Shown here: in pieces, positions 8,767 through 18,700 of the stretch | Layout: each line of letters begins with the position of its first letter | Position numbering within the stretch: the stretch's first letter is position 1 | Assembly (NCBI RefSeq): GCF_000172175.1 | Contig: NZ_ABJL02000008.1 | Span: forward strand, 2,108,001 to 2,172,000 | Source of the DNA: Bacteroides intestinalis DSM 17393 | GTDB taxonomy: Bacteria; Bacteroidota; Bacteroidia; Bacteroidales; Bacteroidaceae | Direction: 5' to 3' | Length of the DNA stretch: 64,000 nt | Notes under the pieces: generated by a model | The model's database searches: none | Told to the model about the DNA's origin: nothing | Seen by the model: the letters and a program-made list of their open reading frames with translations, nothing else | Translations under genes and position numbers: made by a program

Positions 8767-8833
8767 AAAAAAAGGCTATCTATCCCAGACAGCCAATCTT
8801 TTGTTAACCTTAAATCTAATACTATGAAAAACA
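8767..8833 (-). ncRNA. Predicted ~67-nt small RNA with own promoter and terminator
   Basis: The minus strand carries a textbook Bacteroides promoter (TTTG at 8869-8866, 19 nt, TATCTTTG at 8846-8839). It would start an RNA near 8833. About 40 nt later comes a hairpin (GGCTGTCT at 8794-8787 pairing with AGATAGCC at 8781-8774, loop GGGAT) followed by seven U residues, an intrinsic terminator. No ORF fits between them. A 52-codon ORF on the opposite strand overlaps the promoter and is probably fortuitous. Boundaries are inferred from signals. Confidence 0.6.
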
Positions 8834-8838
8834 CATTG

Positions 8839-8869
8839 CAAAGATACGGACTTCTGGGATATCTCCAAA
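8839..8869 (-). promoter_or_regulatory. Complete Bacteroides -33/-7 promoter for the small RNA
   Basis: TTTG at 8866-8869 and TATCTTTG at 8839-8846 (both read on the minus strand) are separated by exactly 19 nt. This is among the best full-consensus promoters in the window, and it drives no protein gene. Confidence 0.65.
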
Positions 8870-9159
8870 TTTTCGGGGTGAACTACAACATATTACAACA
8901 TGTTTTAATAGACTCTACGATTTCGTTAACCTTTGGGGGATTCGTTGTGTTAATAATTAATATAATCCTTCCTTGCTATTAGTCGATTCGGTGAAAGATT
9001 TGTCAGAATTTATCAACAGCAACATATTTTTTTGTAACTTTCTGATTATCAGTACCATTAAACCAAGCCCTATTAAGTATACGACTGAATTAGGTTCAGT
9101 ATACGACTATTTTAAGAACATATATCCTTTGTAAACAATATACACCACTGCCCTGTTTT

Positions 9160-9191
9160 TTTAGTTCATAACCGTGCAGAAATGAACTAAA
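9160..9191. repeat. Perfect 10-bp hairpin with ACCGTGCAG loop
   Basis: TTTAGTTCAT (9160-9169) and ATGAACTAAA (9182-9191) are perfect complements around the loop AACCGTGCAGAA. The loop core resembles those of the hairpins at 27561-27636, 44782-44867 and 58224-58309. Confidence 0.6.
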
Positions 9192-9267
9192 TGCAATAGC
9201 TAACTCCTTTCTTAGGCATTCCTATGCTTTTTCCCTTCCAACGGTTAGCCTTTTCCATCCGAACGTT

Positions 9268-9360
9268 TATTCTTTCCACCGTGGAGTTTCTTTCTTTCCA
9301 CCATGGTGGAAAGAAAGTTTCCCCGTGATGGAAAGCAACTTTCTCCATGGTGGAAAGAAT
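9268..9360. repeat. Palindromic micro-repeat island built on CTTTCCACC/GGTGGAAAG
   Basis: The word CTTTCCACC or its complement occurs at least five times in ~90 bp. The centre is a perfect 28-bp palindrome (9290-9317) around CCATGG with no loop. Related degenerate copies (GTGATGGAAAG, CTCCATGGTGGAAAG) follow. Confidence 0.75.
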
Positions 9361-9594
9361 AAGTACCTACTACAATTTTCCTTAATCGTCGTAGCGAAAA
9401 GAGATAAAAGTGGCGATGCGGCGGCTTAACCTCTGAAACTTATATTATTCATGCGAATCAGGAGGGGAAATTATGTTCATATCCCGAAAAAAATGAATCA
9501 AGACACGTTTTTTGTGTATAATTTTCATCTTTTTTCTTTCCTGTCTTGTCACCTTCCCTACCCCCTTCCTGATACCTTCTGAATGGGGTACAAT

Positions 9595-9635
9595 GAGTCA
9601 GTGACTGAAAGGCATTCAGTCACTGAATGAATCAG
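9595..9635. repeat. Palindromic micro-repeat cluster built on CAGTCACTGA
   Basis: Contains TCAGTGACTGA and CATTCAGTCACTGAATG, which are overlapping palindromes sharing the word CAGTCACTGA, followed by degenerate copies. Confidence 0.5.
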
Positions 9636-9891
9636 GTTCACTCAACGAGTGGGAAGAAGAACTGCGGGAAAGGAAGACATCTACTCGCTTTTTGTAAGTA
9701 TAATTACTAACCGATGAAATATGCAATGAATTATCATTTACCTCATAACGGGAAAGAACAAAACAATCCCGCCAAATTATTGGATATATGCCAAAAAACT
9801 GTTAAATTCGCAAATAGAACTAGTGTACTTCCTTCTTTTGCTTTGTTTATAGCATAGAAAATTGGATTATTAATTTTAAAAAGCAGGATTG

Positions 9892-10989
9892 ATGTTGAAG
9901 AGGCTCATCTTCTGTCTGTGGATATTATTACCGTTCTTTTTGTTTGCCCAAAACGAAGAGGCTTATTTCACTGTACACGATAGTCTTACCACCGGGAAGC
10001 ATCAGGGGACTTTTATTAAAGCAATGAAAAAGTTCCTTAATTTCAATGATTTCGATACAACTTATATAAGCCCTAATCGCTACAACTATGCCTTAATGCT
10101 CGACCATTTCACAAATTACGAGTATTACTCCGTAGGTACCGCTGTTCCCGAACCTCAACGACTCCGGTTCACCCCCAACCCTCGCAACAAAATAGGAGCT
10201 TACTTCGGTTGGCGCTGGATATTTTTAGGATGGTCTGTCGATACAGATGGCCTCCTTGGAAAAAAAAGTGGGAAAAACAGGGGAACAGAATTCGACCTAA
10301 GTCTCTACAGTTCGAAATTTGGAGTGGATCTTTTCTATCGGCGTACGGGTAACGATTACAAGATACACCAAGTTACGGGCTTTTCCGACCGCATTCCTTC
10401 CAACTATTCAGAAGACTTCAATGGACTGAAAGTAAATATGAAGGGATTCAACTTATATTATATCTTCAACAACCGACACTTCTCATATCCGGCAGCCTTC
10501 AGTCAATCTACCAACCAACGACGAAATGCGGGTTCACTGATAGCCGGCCTTTCCGTGTCCACCCACAATCTAAAATTCGATTATACTAAATTACCTGAGC
10601 TTATTCAGGAAACAATGAATCCCGGAATGAAAGTCAGGCACATCAAATACACCAATATCAGTATCAACTTTGGATACGCCTACAACTGGGTATTTGCGCG
10701 CAACTGCCTGGCTTGCCTGTCGCTCTGCCCGGCAATCGCCTACAAAACGTCACGTATAGAAAAGGATGCGGAAGAAGGTAACGACTGGTACAAGAACTTC
10801 AATATTGATTTCATATTGCGGGCAGGTGTGGTATACAATAATAGTAAGTACTTTGCAGGTGCTTCTTTCCTAGGCAGGACATACGACTATTATCGGGATA
10901 ACTTCTCCTTAAACAACGGATTCGGCACGTTGCAAATATATGCCGGCTTCAATTTCTATCTGAAAAAGGAACACCGGAAAAAGAAATAA
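9892..10989 (+). CDS. DUF4421 outer-membrane protein
   Basis: The 365-aa protein starts at the ATG at 9892; a TTG one codon upstream is less likely. Residues 1-19 are a signal peptide ending FLFAQ. The rest alternates short aromatic strands (YYFGWRWIFLGWSVD-like, LYYIFNNRHFSYPAAF, SINFGYAYNWVF) and ends in a strand with a terminal aromatic (IYAGFNFYL), as expected for an outer-membrane beta-barrel. The match is to DUF4421, a Bacteroidetes family of unknown function. It is transcribed alone, convergent with the DUF4250 gene 11 bp away. Confidence 0.8.
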   Translation: MLKRLIFCLWILLPFFLFAQNEEAYFTVHDSLTTGKHQGTFIKAMKKFLNFNDFDTTYISPNRYNYALMLDHFTNYEYYSVGTAVPEPQRLRFTPNPRNKIGAYFGWRWIFLGWSVDTDGLLGKKSGKNRGTEFDLSLYSSKFGVDLFYRRTGNDYKIHQVTGFSDRIPSNYSEDFNGLKVNMKGFNLYYIFNNRHFSYPAAFSQSTNQRRNAGSLIAGLSVSTHNLKFDYTKLPELIQETMNPGMKVRHIKYTNISINFGYAYNWVFARNCLACLSLCPAIAYKTSRIEKDAEEGNDWYKNFNIDFILRAGVVYNNSKYFAGASFLGRTYDYYRDNFSLNNGFGTLQIYAGFNFYLKKEHRKKK

Positions 10990-11000
10990 TGGCTATAAAT

Positions 11001-11177
11001 TTACCAGAACTTATTATGCTCGGCATTATATTCAAATCCGGCAGACTGCAATTTTCCTACAATCATCTCCTTATTTACATTCATATCATCGCAAAGTTCA
11101 TCCAATGAAGAATAACAGTCACGCAATTTCATATTGATGAAGCTGAAAAGCATCATCGGGTCTTTAGGTAATTCCAT
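11001..11177 (-). CDS. DUF4250 small protein
   Basis: The 58-aa protein starts at ATG 11177 (MELPKDPMMLFSFINMKLRD), which matches the usual DUF4250 start and has a purine-rich AGAAAG just upstream. An upstream in-frame ATG would add 24 residues overlapping the neighbouring gene and is unlikely. The conserved pattern is PKDPxMLxSxxNxxLRDxYxSLxxLC followed by a short helix-turn-helix-like C-terminus. Function is unknown. Confidence 0.8.
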   Translation of the reverse strand: MELPKDPMMLFSFINMKLRDCYSSLDELCDDMNVNKEMIVGKLQSAGFEYNAEHNKFW

Positions 11178-11232
11178 CTTTCTACTAATACTTATTGATT
11201 CCGGCTGCAAAATTACAATTATCCGGCTTATT

Positions 11233-12792
11233 CTATTCCTCCTCAGCACCTGTTTTTTCTATCTTTAACGCAACCTTCTCTATAATTTTACTGAGTTCTT
11301 CTTCCAGTGGAATGATATTGAAATCTTCCCAGAAATGTTCGTCATACCTGAATTCTTCATCTGCAAGTACAGTACGTGTAGGCAGTCTCTCAGCACGAGG
11401 AAAGCGGGTCACATTCTCTTTATCCACCAAGCAAGTCACCATTTCAAACCAAGTATGCAAAGTCGGATTACTGAAGAAAACACGTTTTCTCTTCATCTTG
11501 AAATATAAGTCACCACGAATGTGATGGATGTAGTAAGTACCATTCCACGGTTTATACGAAATGGTATATACCACCTTTTGTGTAGTCAGGTTCACCTTCT
11601 GCGCCTGCCGGACAACAAAAATCCGCGTAGCATCTTTGATGTACTTGGGTTGCATCTCTATGCGAGCCTGTACCAAAGCTCCATTCTCCGAATCAATATA
11701 CAATGCTCCACAATAAAGAGGTGCCTTGATTTCCCGCTTCTGCTCAAAATAAACCACATTGACGCATCGGTCGTCAATAAATGTAATGTCACCCGAAGTA
11801 TATACATATGGGTTATCTTCTGCATCCACCGACAGGAAATCCGGCAGATCCTTAATAAAATCCAGTTGCAGGCAAGCTTGTATGCCGGCTCTAATCTTAG
11901 CTACCAAGCTATCTGTTCTCTCCCGATTATCAATCCGGCTCATCTTTAATAGTTTTACCTGATCGGATGTATTAATCTCTTGCAGAGGAGATTTATAAAC
12001 TTTGAATACAGCTTCTGTCAGACTTTGGAATTTGTTCTTCAGCTGGACGCCTTCCCGATAGAAGGTAGTCAGATAAACGGGAGCTGACGAATAGTTTTCT
12101 TTGCGTCGCTCCACCATTTCCCGCAATAACTTCCTGGGTTCCACCAACCGGATCAGCACTTCTTGTAAAGGAACTATTTTGGGTTCCAAGCTCAGTACAT
12201 TATCCCGTCCAATCAGCGTGGCTGCTTCAATATTTTGTGCAACATACCCTAAATGGGAAAAAGAAAGATTGCCACTTTTCAGGGAGTCAGGCAGATGTAG
12301 CCTGAACTCCCCATTCTTATTTGTAATATTACCTATTGAAGTGCCTTGAAGAATGACCGATGCATTTACAACGGGGTCTCCCGTTTCTTTATCACGTAAA
12401 GTTCCGGTTATGGTGAAATAAGCCGGTAGTGGAAGTAGTTCTTCCGAAGCAGTTTTTTTCCCCACAATCCTCTCCATAGGAGGCAGAATTAAGATGTGAT
12501 GTCCTATCACCTTAAGTTCTAATGACTTATCACCTATGATTTCATAAATAGCCTGCCGGACCGTGCAGCTTTTCCTTTTTGTCTTTACCTCAATATCATT
12601 ATTCACTACCTTGCTGTCGTAAACGAAAAGGTAACCGGATTGTTCCGAAACTTTACCTAACAAGGAGTATACGGTTCCTTTCATTCCGGGCAGTCGGATC
12701 ATACGTTCCAACACATCTCCCCCATCTGCTCTCATACCACAGGTTATGAAGAGTAGCCCTAAAAGGAGAATGAAGAAACGATGAAGTTTCAT
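11233..12792 (-). CDS. STN plus CarboxypepD_reg-like domain protein in an ECF/FecR operon
   Basis: The 519-aa protein has a signal peptide (about 1-22), an STN domain (about 30-105, with GTVYSLLGKVSEQSGYLFVY), a CarboxypepD_reg-like beta-sandwich (about 125-205, with FTITGTLRDKETGDPVV) and a ~300-residue region starting LLREMVERRKENY. It shares the latter two parts with the protein at 14267. In TonB-dependent transducers the STN domain signals to a FecR anti-sigma factor. Here it follows fecR by 19 bp, but the protein seems too short to hold a 22-strand barrel. This is an unusual third partner of a sigma/FecR module and its output is unknown. Confidence 0.75.
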   Translation of the reverse strand: MKLHRFFILLLGLLFITCGMRADGGDVLERMIRLPGMKGTVYSLLGKVSEQSGYLFVYDSKVVNNDIEVKTKRKSCTVRQAIYEIIGDKSLELKVIGHHILILPPMERIVGKKTASEELLPLPAYFTITGTLRDKETGDPVVNASVILQGTSIGNITNKNGEFRLHLPDSLKSGNLSFSHLGYVAQNIEAATLIGRDNVLSLEPKIVPLQEVLIRLVEPRKLLREMVERRKENYSSAPVYLTTFYREGVQLKNKFQSLTEAVFKVYKSPLQEINTSDQVKLLKMSRIDNRERTDSLVAKIRAGIQACLQLDFIKDLPDFLSVDAEDNPYVYTSGDITFIDDRCVNVVYFEQKREIKAPLYCGALYIDSENGALVQARIEMQPKYIKDATRIFVVRQAQKVNLTTQKVVYTISYKPWNGTYYIHHIRGDLYFKMKRKRVFFSNPTLHTWFEMVTCLVDKENVTRFPRAERLPTRTVLADEEFRYDEHFWEDFNIIPLEEELSKIIEKVALKIEKTGAEEE

Positions 12793-12811
12793 GATTTATA
12801 TTATTAAGTTA

Positions 12812-13669
12812 TCATTCGGATAAAATCAGTTTATCACCTTCGCGTGAATATTTCAGACTCAACGCCCAGCAAATGAGTTCTGCCACTGTTTCGGGGGAGT
12901 TGTTTTCAAATTCAATAGTCAGCTTCCGTTTATTCAAGACCGACGATGCTACCTGTATCTGCAAAGTAGGAGCTTCAGCATTCACCACCCGCAAAATATC
13001 TTCCAGACATTCATCTTTGAAGCGTATATTCTTTGTATACTGTCTGAACTCATCGGAATCTTCTGTTTCACTCAATTGCAATTGTCGAGCCTGTAAGGTT
13101 ACGGTTTCTCCGGCACTTACCAGCACACTCTGTCCCCCTTGCTTCAACGAGACCTTCACCCTGCCCCGCTGCACGGATAGCCGGAAAAAATCATCCTCAT
13201 GACTGCGTACATTGAAAGCCGTACCCAGCACCTCTATCCGTACCTTCCCTGTCTCAATCAGAAAGGTTTGTTCGTGATTCTTCGCTACATCAAAGAATGC
13301 TTCTCCCTGCAAATTCACTTCCCGCTTATCCGTAGCAAAATGTTCGGGATACTGCAAAGTACTCTCTTGAGCCAGATATACCACAGAGCCATCTTCGAGC
13401 GTAGTAACCAACATGGATGCTTCACGGTTTTCCTGCGTCACCAGATTAAGATTTTCCACCTCACCTCCCGGCACGAACCATAAAGCAGATGCCAGATAAA
13501 CAAAACCGGCAATTACGGCAGCCGCCAGTGTCCCCCATTTCAGAAGTAGTTTGCGACGCACCGCCCGTCCCTGCCCTGCCTCTACGAGCAGGCGGTCTTT
13601 ATTCAAACGGGCATACAACCGTTCCCATGCCTCATCCGTCTTTGTCCTATTTTTATTCACTTCAGTCAT
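12812..13669 (-). CDS. FecR-family anti-sigma factor
   Basis: The 285-aa protein has a short cytoplasmic N-terminus with DEAWERLYARLNKDR, a transmembrane helix (about 45-67), a FecR domain (about 90-190, with LEDGSVVYLAQESTLQYP and GEAFFDVAKNHEQTFLIETG) and the C-terminal DUF4974 region (about 215-284). It starts inside the end of the sigma gene (4-bp ATGA overlap), so the two are translationally coupled. The family receives an STN signal in the periplasm and controls its sigma factor. The next gene encodes an STN protein. Confidence 0.93.
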   Translation of the reverse strand: MTEVNKNRTKTDEAWERLYARLNKDRLLVEAGQGRAVRRKLLLKWGTLAAAVIAGFVYLASALWFVPGGEVENLNLVTQENREASMLVTTLEDGSVVYLAQESTLQYPEHFATDKREVNLQGEAFFDVAKNHEQTFLIETGKVRIEVLGTAFNVRSHEDDFFRLSVQRGRVKVSLKQGGQSVLVSAGETVTLQARQLQLSETEDSDEFRQYTKNIRFKDECLEDILRVVNAEAPTLQIQVASSVLNKRKLTIEFENNSPETVAELICWALSLKYSREGDKLILSE

Positions 13670-14217
13670 TTCGTAAGAATATAATTATCTATTTCGTTTC
13701 GTAGGGTACGGAGCGCTTTCGTCATTTCGGCCTCTACTGTCTTAATGGACAGAGATAATGAAGAAGCAATCTCCGCATATTTCTTTCCTTCCATACGATG
13801 CATTTGGAATATCTGCAGCCTGCGTACCGGCAATTTATCAAGAGTATGGCGAATCAATCTCTGCAACTCTTCATATTCCAATAGCCTGTGAGGATCAGAA
13901 CTCTGTTCTAGGACATTTCCTGCCAATACATACTCGCGATACCGCTCTTTAACTTCCTTGTGCTGGCAATATTGTAGAGCTTCATTGCGAACAGCTGTAT
14001 ACAGATAGCTCTTTACAGACTGGAAAATTTGTAAATGCTCTCGGTCCTTCCAAAACACGTAGAACAGTTCCTCCACTATTTCCTCGGCAGCTTCCATCTC
14101 CCCCGTAATGCCTGCGGCATACCAGCAAAGAGAGGAATAGTAACGGCGGAAGACCTCCTCGAACGCCTTTATATCGCCCTCTTTTATTTTTGTCAGTATG
14201 AAGAGTTCATTCAGCAT
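13666..14217 (-). CDS. FecI-type ECF sigma factor
   Basis: The 183-aa protein carries region 2 (about 22-90, with EEVFRRYYSSLCWYAAGI and VKSYLYTAVRNEALQY) and region 4 (about 125-180, with LPVRRLQIFQMHRMEGKKYAEIA and SIKTVEAEM). It resembles sigma factors paired with FecR in Bacteroidetes. It leads a three-gene operon: sigma, fecR and an STN/CarboxypepD protein. A TATATTTG box lies 24 bp upstream, so basal expression uses the housekeeping sigma. Confidence 0.93.
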   Translation of the reverse strand: MLNELFILTKIKEGDIKAFEEVFRRYYSSLCWYAAGITGEMEAAEEIVEELFYVFWKDREHLQIFQSVKSYLYTAVRNEALQYCQHKEVKERYREYVLAGNVLEQSSDPHRLLEYEELQRLIRHTLDKLPVRRLQIFQMHRMEGKKYAEIASSLSLSIKTVEAEMTKALRTLRNEIDNYILTK

Positions 14218-14240
14218 ATCCGGGAATTATTGTTGATCTC

Positions 14241-14248
14241 CAAATATA
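14241..14248 (-). promoter_or_regulatory. Predicted -7 box (TATATTTG) for the sigma-fecR-STN operon
   Basis: TATATTTG on the minus strand lies 24 bp before the sigma start at 14217. It separates this operon from the paralogous gene upstream at 14267. Confidence 0.5.
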
Positions 14249-14266
14249 AGAAAAACTATCTGAAAT

Positions 14267-15526
14267 CTAACGGGATTGTTTTTTCAATTTGCTCACTGCA
14301 TGTTCCAGAGACTCTGTGGGTTCAATAATATTATATGCTTTCCAGAAGTCCTCATTCCAATATACATCTACCATATCATAGAATACCTGTTTTTCTTTAA
14401 AAGCCTTCTTGTTGGGAATAGTTGCGAAATCATTCTTTCTATCTGTCACCACCATTTCAGAGAATACTGTATAGCCGGAAGAGAATAAACGCTTTTTCCA
14501 GTCGCACTTAAAGCGGATTTCATTTCGTATATAATTCAGATAAGTTTTCCCATTCCGCTCTTTATATGTCACCAAATAGGAGACTTCCTGCGGTCTGAAT
14601 CGTAACCCAAGGGGTTTCTTATGGAGAATAGCTTCTACCGCCTTCACTCTGTTCTGCATATCCAGTGAGAACTCTGCACGGGTGAATGCCAGCTTCTCAA
14701 AATCAATATAGAGTTTCCCGTAGAACAAGGCGTACATCAAACTGACTCTGGGACGAAAACTAACTACATATTGCATACGGTTATCCAGATTCACAGGTTC
14801 CTCAATTTGGAAATCATAGTAATTCAGATTTTCCGGACTCAGCAGTGCATCCCCGTTCTTCACAACATCCAGATAAATGGAAAGAGTAGGTCCGCCCACT
14901 ACTTTGACAGCCAGCGTATCACTTGTTTTTTGACTTAGCAAACGACGTCCCTTCTGTATCTGTACTTTGTCATTGGAGGGTTCACGGTCACTATATGCTG
15001 TTTTAGCAACATCTATCACAGCTTCCGATACACTAATGTAACGGCGTCTTTTCTGCACTGTCTCCCGATAAAATGCGGTCAGTAAACTCTTATCGGGCGA
15101 ATAGTTCACCGGAATCTTCTTTATGGCTTCTTCCACAAGTGCCCGGGCATTATTACCAAAGATTACAACCTCACTCAGCAGATTAGGAGCCGGAATCATC
15201 CAAATGGTAAGGTCAGATATATCTTTCTTATTTTTTAAGGAAACCTGGGAATTCAAGTATCCGATATGTGAAACTTCCAACCCCTGAATAGTTTCTGTAT
15301 CCCCAATTTTCAAAGAAAACACACCATCCGCATTCGTAACGGTTCCGATGTTCGTACCGGGAACAGATACATTCACATTCTCCAGTTTTCTCTTATTATC
15401 CTTATTTTTCACCACTCCCGTGATAGTGAAATAGTTTCCGGCCTCTTCCTGTGCCCACAAAGGTAAAATACCCAATAGCAAAAATGCCATCAACCACCCA
15501 ACTGTAATTCCAACTAACTTTTTCAT
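14267..15526 (-). CDS. CarboxypepD_reg-like domain protein, paralogue of the STN protein
   Basis: The 419-aa protein has a signal peptide (about 1-25, ending PLWAQ), a CarboxypepD_reg-like domain (about 33-110, with FTITGVVKNKDNKRKLENVNVS) and a ~290-residue region starting VEEAIKKIPVNYSPDKSLLTAFYRE. That region aligns by eye with NYSSAPVYLTTFYRE of the gene at 11233, and both proteins end with NEDFWKAYN/WEDFNII-like motifs. Unlike its paralogue it lacks an STN domain. It is upstream of the sigma-fecR operon on the same strand, and is perhaps the target gene of that sigma. Function is unknown. Confidence 0.75.
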   Translation of the reverse strand: MKKLVGITVGWLMAFLLLGILPLWAQEEAGNYFTITGVVKNKDNKRKLENVNVSVPGTNIGTVTNADGVFSLKIGDTETIQGLEVSHIGYLNSQVSLKNKKDISDLTIWMIPAPNLLSEVVIFGNNARALVEEAIKKIPVNYSPDKSLLTAFYRETVQKRRRYISVSEAVIDVAKTAYSDREPSNDKVQIQKGRRLLSQKTSDTLAVKVVGGPTLSIYLDVVKNGDALLSPENLNYYDFQIEEPVNLDNRMQYVVSFRPRVSLMYALFYGKLYIDFEKLAFTRAEFSLDMQNRVKAVEAILHKKPLGLRFRPQEVSYLVTYKERNGKTYLNYIRNEIRFKCDWKKRLFSSGYTVFSEMVVTDRKNDFATIPNKKAFKEKQVFYDMVDVYWNEDFWKAYNIIEPTESLEHAVSKLKKQSR

Positions 15527-15696
15527 CTTCGTATGATTTTAAAGGTGAACAATTCTTGTTTTCTACTTATAAGATCGCCCGGAAAAGAAAAACCCTACAG
15601 ATTTTGGAAGAAAAATGAAACTTTTACGGAAATAGAGTTAGAGAAATCACATCGGCAACGTGGACTCAATCAACGTGGAGTTTGGTTATTTGAGAA

Positions 15697-15727
15697 AAGG
15701 TGTACCAAGCACTCCCTGATACACCTT
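15697..15727 (-). terminator. Predicted terminator of the GH31 gene
   Basis: AAGGTGTA and TACACCTT pair around a 15-nt loop, and on the minus strand the stem is followed by TTCTC. It lies 26 bp after the GH31 stop codon. The U-tract is short. Confidence 0.45.
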
Positions 15728-15752
15728 CTTCTATCCTATCATTCGTTTCTTC

Positions 15753-18700
15753 TTAAAACGTATGCACGTTCAGCAACTTATCTACCAGGTATCCATCTGT
15801 TGCTGTCAGTTTGAAGGAAACTTTCCGTTTGGCCTTAAGCTTAATGACAAACAGGTTGCTCTCACCTTCAAGCGACTCGTGTTCCCCGATGTTTACGAAC
15901 GTGGGATACAACGACTTGGTACCGTTGGTATGAAGCCTGTCATTTGTCAGGTTTTCCATGTTTTTCATACCTAATGGCTGTATACCTACAAATTCATAGT
16001 CGGCAGGATCGTAAGCTAATGCAAAACTAAGGGCATTTACAAAACGTAGGCCAGTACCTTTCACCAATACCTCAACGAGTTCATCCTTGGCATAAGTTTG
16101 TTTCGGTGTACTAATGTCAAGCTTTCCTTCAACCTTCTCGCCTCTCACGGCGTCAGCACCACCATCCAGTTGCGTAGCAACAACAGAGATATCGTAGGCA
16201 TCTATCAGACCGTTGCGATTCAGGTCGCCATTGCTGATATATCCTTCAAAGTCCGCATCGCCACGCCTCAACCCTGTATAGTTGATGTAAGAGGTCAAGT
16301 CGTTTTCATCAACCCACTTATCATTGTTGATGTCGCCGGGCAGGTAACTTTCCGTTTCAGGCACCCGGAAGACATAAATCTCTTGTCCCGAACCATAATT
16401 ACCTACAGCCTCGGTAATACTCATCCTGATATAACGAGCGGTAGGAGCTTCAGCGAAGGTGAATACTTTCACTTCATTATCACGCTTCCAGTCGAAGGTT
16501 CCTGCTTCAGTCCAATTCTCCTTATCCATACTACAATAAACGATACCTTTCAGCAACGTTCCGTTTCCTGCATTCTCACGAGGCAAGTAGTGGAACTTTT
16601 CAACCTGATTGATAGACTTCAAGTCCATAACCAAGTCGAAGGGAACTGCTTTTTCATTGTACTTGGTATGCCATAACTCTCCTTCTTCAAAATCGAACAG
16701 ACGGCGAAGCGAACGGCCCTGGTTGTCAGCAGTAGTTTCACCCACAATATCATGTATAGCAAACTCCAACGGATCTTTTTGGGTGGTAGCACTAAAAGTT
16801 GACCAATCGGAATATCCATCTTTATTCACAGCACGTATCTTAAAGTCATAAGTAGTCTCCACATTCAGACCATCAAATAACAGTTCTGTGTCTTTGATAG
16901 TGCTATAGGTCATACCATTAAGCTCTATTTCGTAATAGTCTGCATTTTGTACTGCATTCCAAGTAGGCTTCAGGGTGTAGGCAGCCGTATTTTCATCAGT
17001 TACCTGTGCCTTTGGAGCAACCAGCGAACCTGAGGTTACCAGATAGTTATTCGCCGGTTTAAATACAAACCCGTTTACCTTCAATAGTGTCGGAGCTAAC
17101 GTAATATCGGAAGCAGCCAACTTGACGAGAAGCTGTGGATTCTTCGTGATAACTTCTTTTTCAAACTCGCTACCCTTGGTAGCAAACCGATTCAGATTGG
17201 GCTGGGCATCGTAGAAGTAAACATTTTCTTTCTGAAGATACTCATCCATACTGCTTGCTTCTGTAAGTTTAATCTTGTTCTTGCCAATAGTTGCCGAAAT
17301 CTTCTTAGGCTTTTCAGTAACATTGATCCTGAACTCAGTAGCCTTTTCTTTTATAAAACCATTAAAATCACCTTGAACCGGATGAATAGTAACTATAACC
17401 TCACCTTTAGTGTTGACATTAGATTCAATCAATGTACTTACACCCTTACCCAAGCGGTATTCTTCAGTCACTCCATCATCGTCATACTCAGTGAATGTAC
17501 TCTGTCCACAGGGATAGAGTTCATATATACGCAGTTTTTTGTCTACTTCGCTGACATTATTATTAGGGAGTGTCATAGGAATAATAGCTCCATTCTTCAC
17601 AAATACAGGTAATTTCCAGAGTGGTGAAGCATAGTTATTAATAACACGTCCTCCCTGATATACTTCACCGGAGAAGTAATCTACCCATTCTCCTTCAGGG
17701 AGATAAATACCATTACGAATATCATTGCCTTGCTCATCTACTTTGGTAGCCTGATAAATAGGTGCCACCAGGAAATAGGGTCCATAGAGGAACTGATATT
17801 GCGTAGCCTTACCCAATGTGTAGGGATTGGGATATTGCAAAAACATAGCCCGTATCATAGGCAGGCCATCCACCGATTCTTTGGCAATGCTGTAAGCATA
17901 AGGCATAATCTCTGATTTCAGTTTCAAATACCATCGATTGATAGAAGTGACCGGTTCGCCCAAAGCATGAGGATACTTTTCATTGGCTCCCCACCCGTCC
18001 ATATTCAACTGCATGGGCGTGAAGGTTTTCCACTGGAAGTCTCTGGTATTGACTACCGGATTCTTTCCTCCGAAGATACCGTCCATATCAGAACAGATAT
18101 TAGGATTACCCGACAACCCTGAACCTATATAAGTAGGAATGTGGAAACGAATATATTCCCAGACTCCTCCTGTCTGATCGCCCGACCATATACCGGCATA
18201 GCGCTGCGTACCCGCCCAGCCATCAAGGGAAATAATAAAGGGACGGGCATCATTACCATAGTAAGTCATAATCTGTGCCACGTCTGTGATACCATTCAAT
18301 CCAAAGGAATATCCGGCACCTACCCAAGCAACATCGGTTTTCAGTACACGCACGCCTGCATCCCTCACTTCCTTTACAATGTCACGCTGCAACAAAGCAC
18401 TGATACCTTCTTTTGGATGAAGATCGGACTGTGTCCATAAACCAATTTCCACACCATTCTTACGAGCATAGTCTGTCAGGTTCTTCAAGTTTTGAATGTT
18501 ACCGTCCAGCGTTTCCGTCTGACCATAACCGGCTCCATAACCATCATTAGGCAACAGCCACCCCAGCGGCATATCATGATTCTTGTAGCGGTCTATTACA
18601 GCACGCGCCGAAAACTGATAATTATCTTTCTCTCCATTCAACGATTCTTTAATACCACTATTATCTTTTTGACTTTCTTTGTAACGCTTCCCATCCTCAA

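Larger units (their letters stand above)
8870..9891. other. Gene-free region of about 1 kb with micro-repeats
   Basis: I see no credible coding region here. It contains two copies of AGTATACGACT (9077-9110), a perfect 10-bp hairpin (9160-9191), a palindrome-rich island (9268-9360) and a CAGTCACTGA palindrome cluster (9595-9635). The last ~50 bp before 9892 should hold the promoter of the DUF4421 gene, but no clean TAnnTTTG is present. Confidence 0.6.

Noticed and set aside
8824..8982. 52-codon plus-strand ORF (MKNTLQRYGLLGYL...)
   Set aside because: It runs across the minus-strand sRNA promoter, has no ribosome-binding context or family, and is best explained by the conserved RNA signals on the other strand.
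16098..16676. 192-codon ORF opposite the GH31 gene
   Set aside because: Antisense to the dockerin/discoidin-coding part; no family and no start context.
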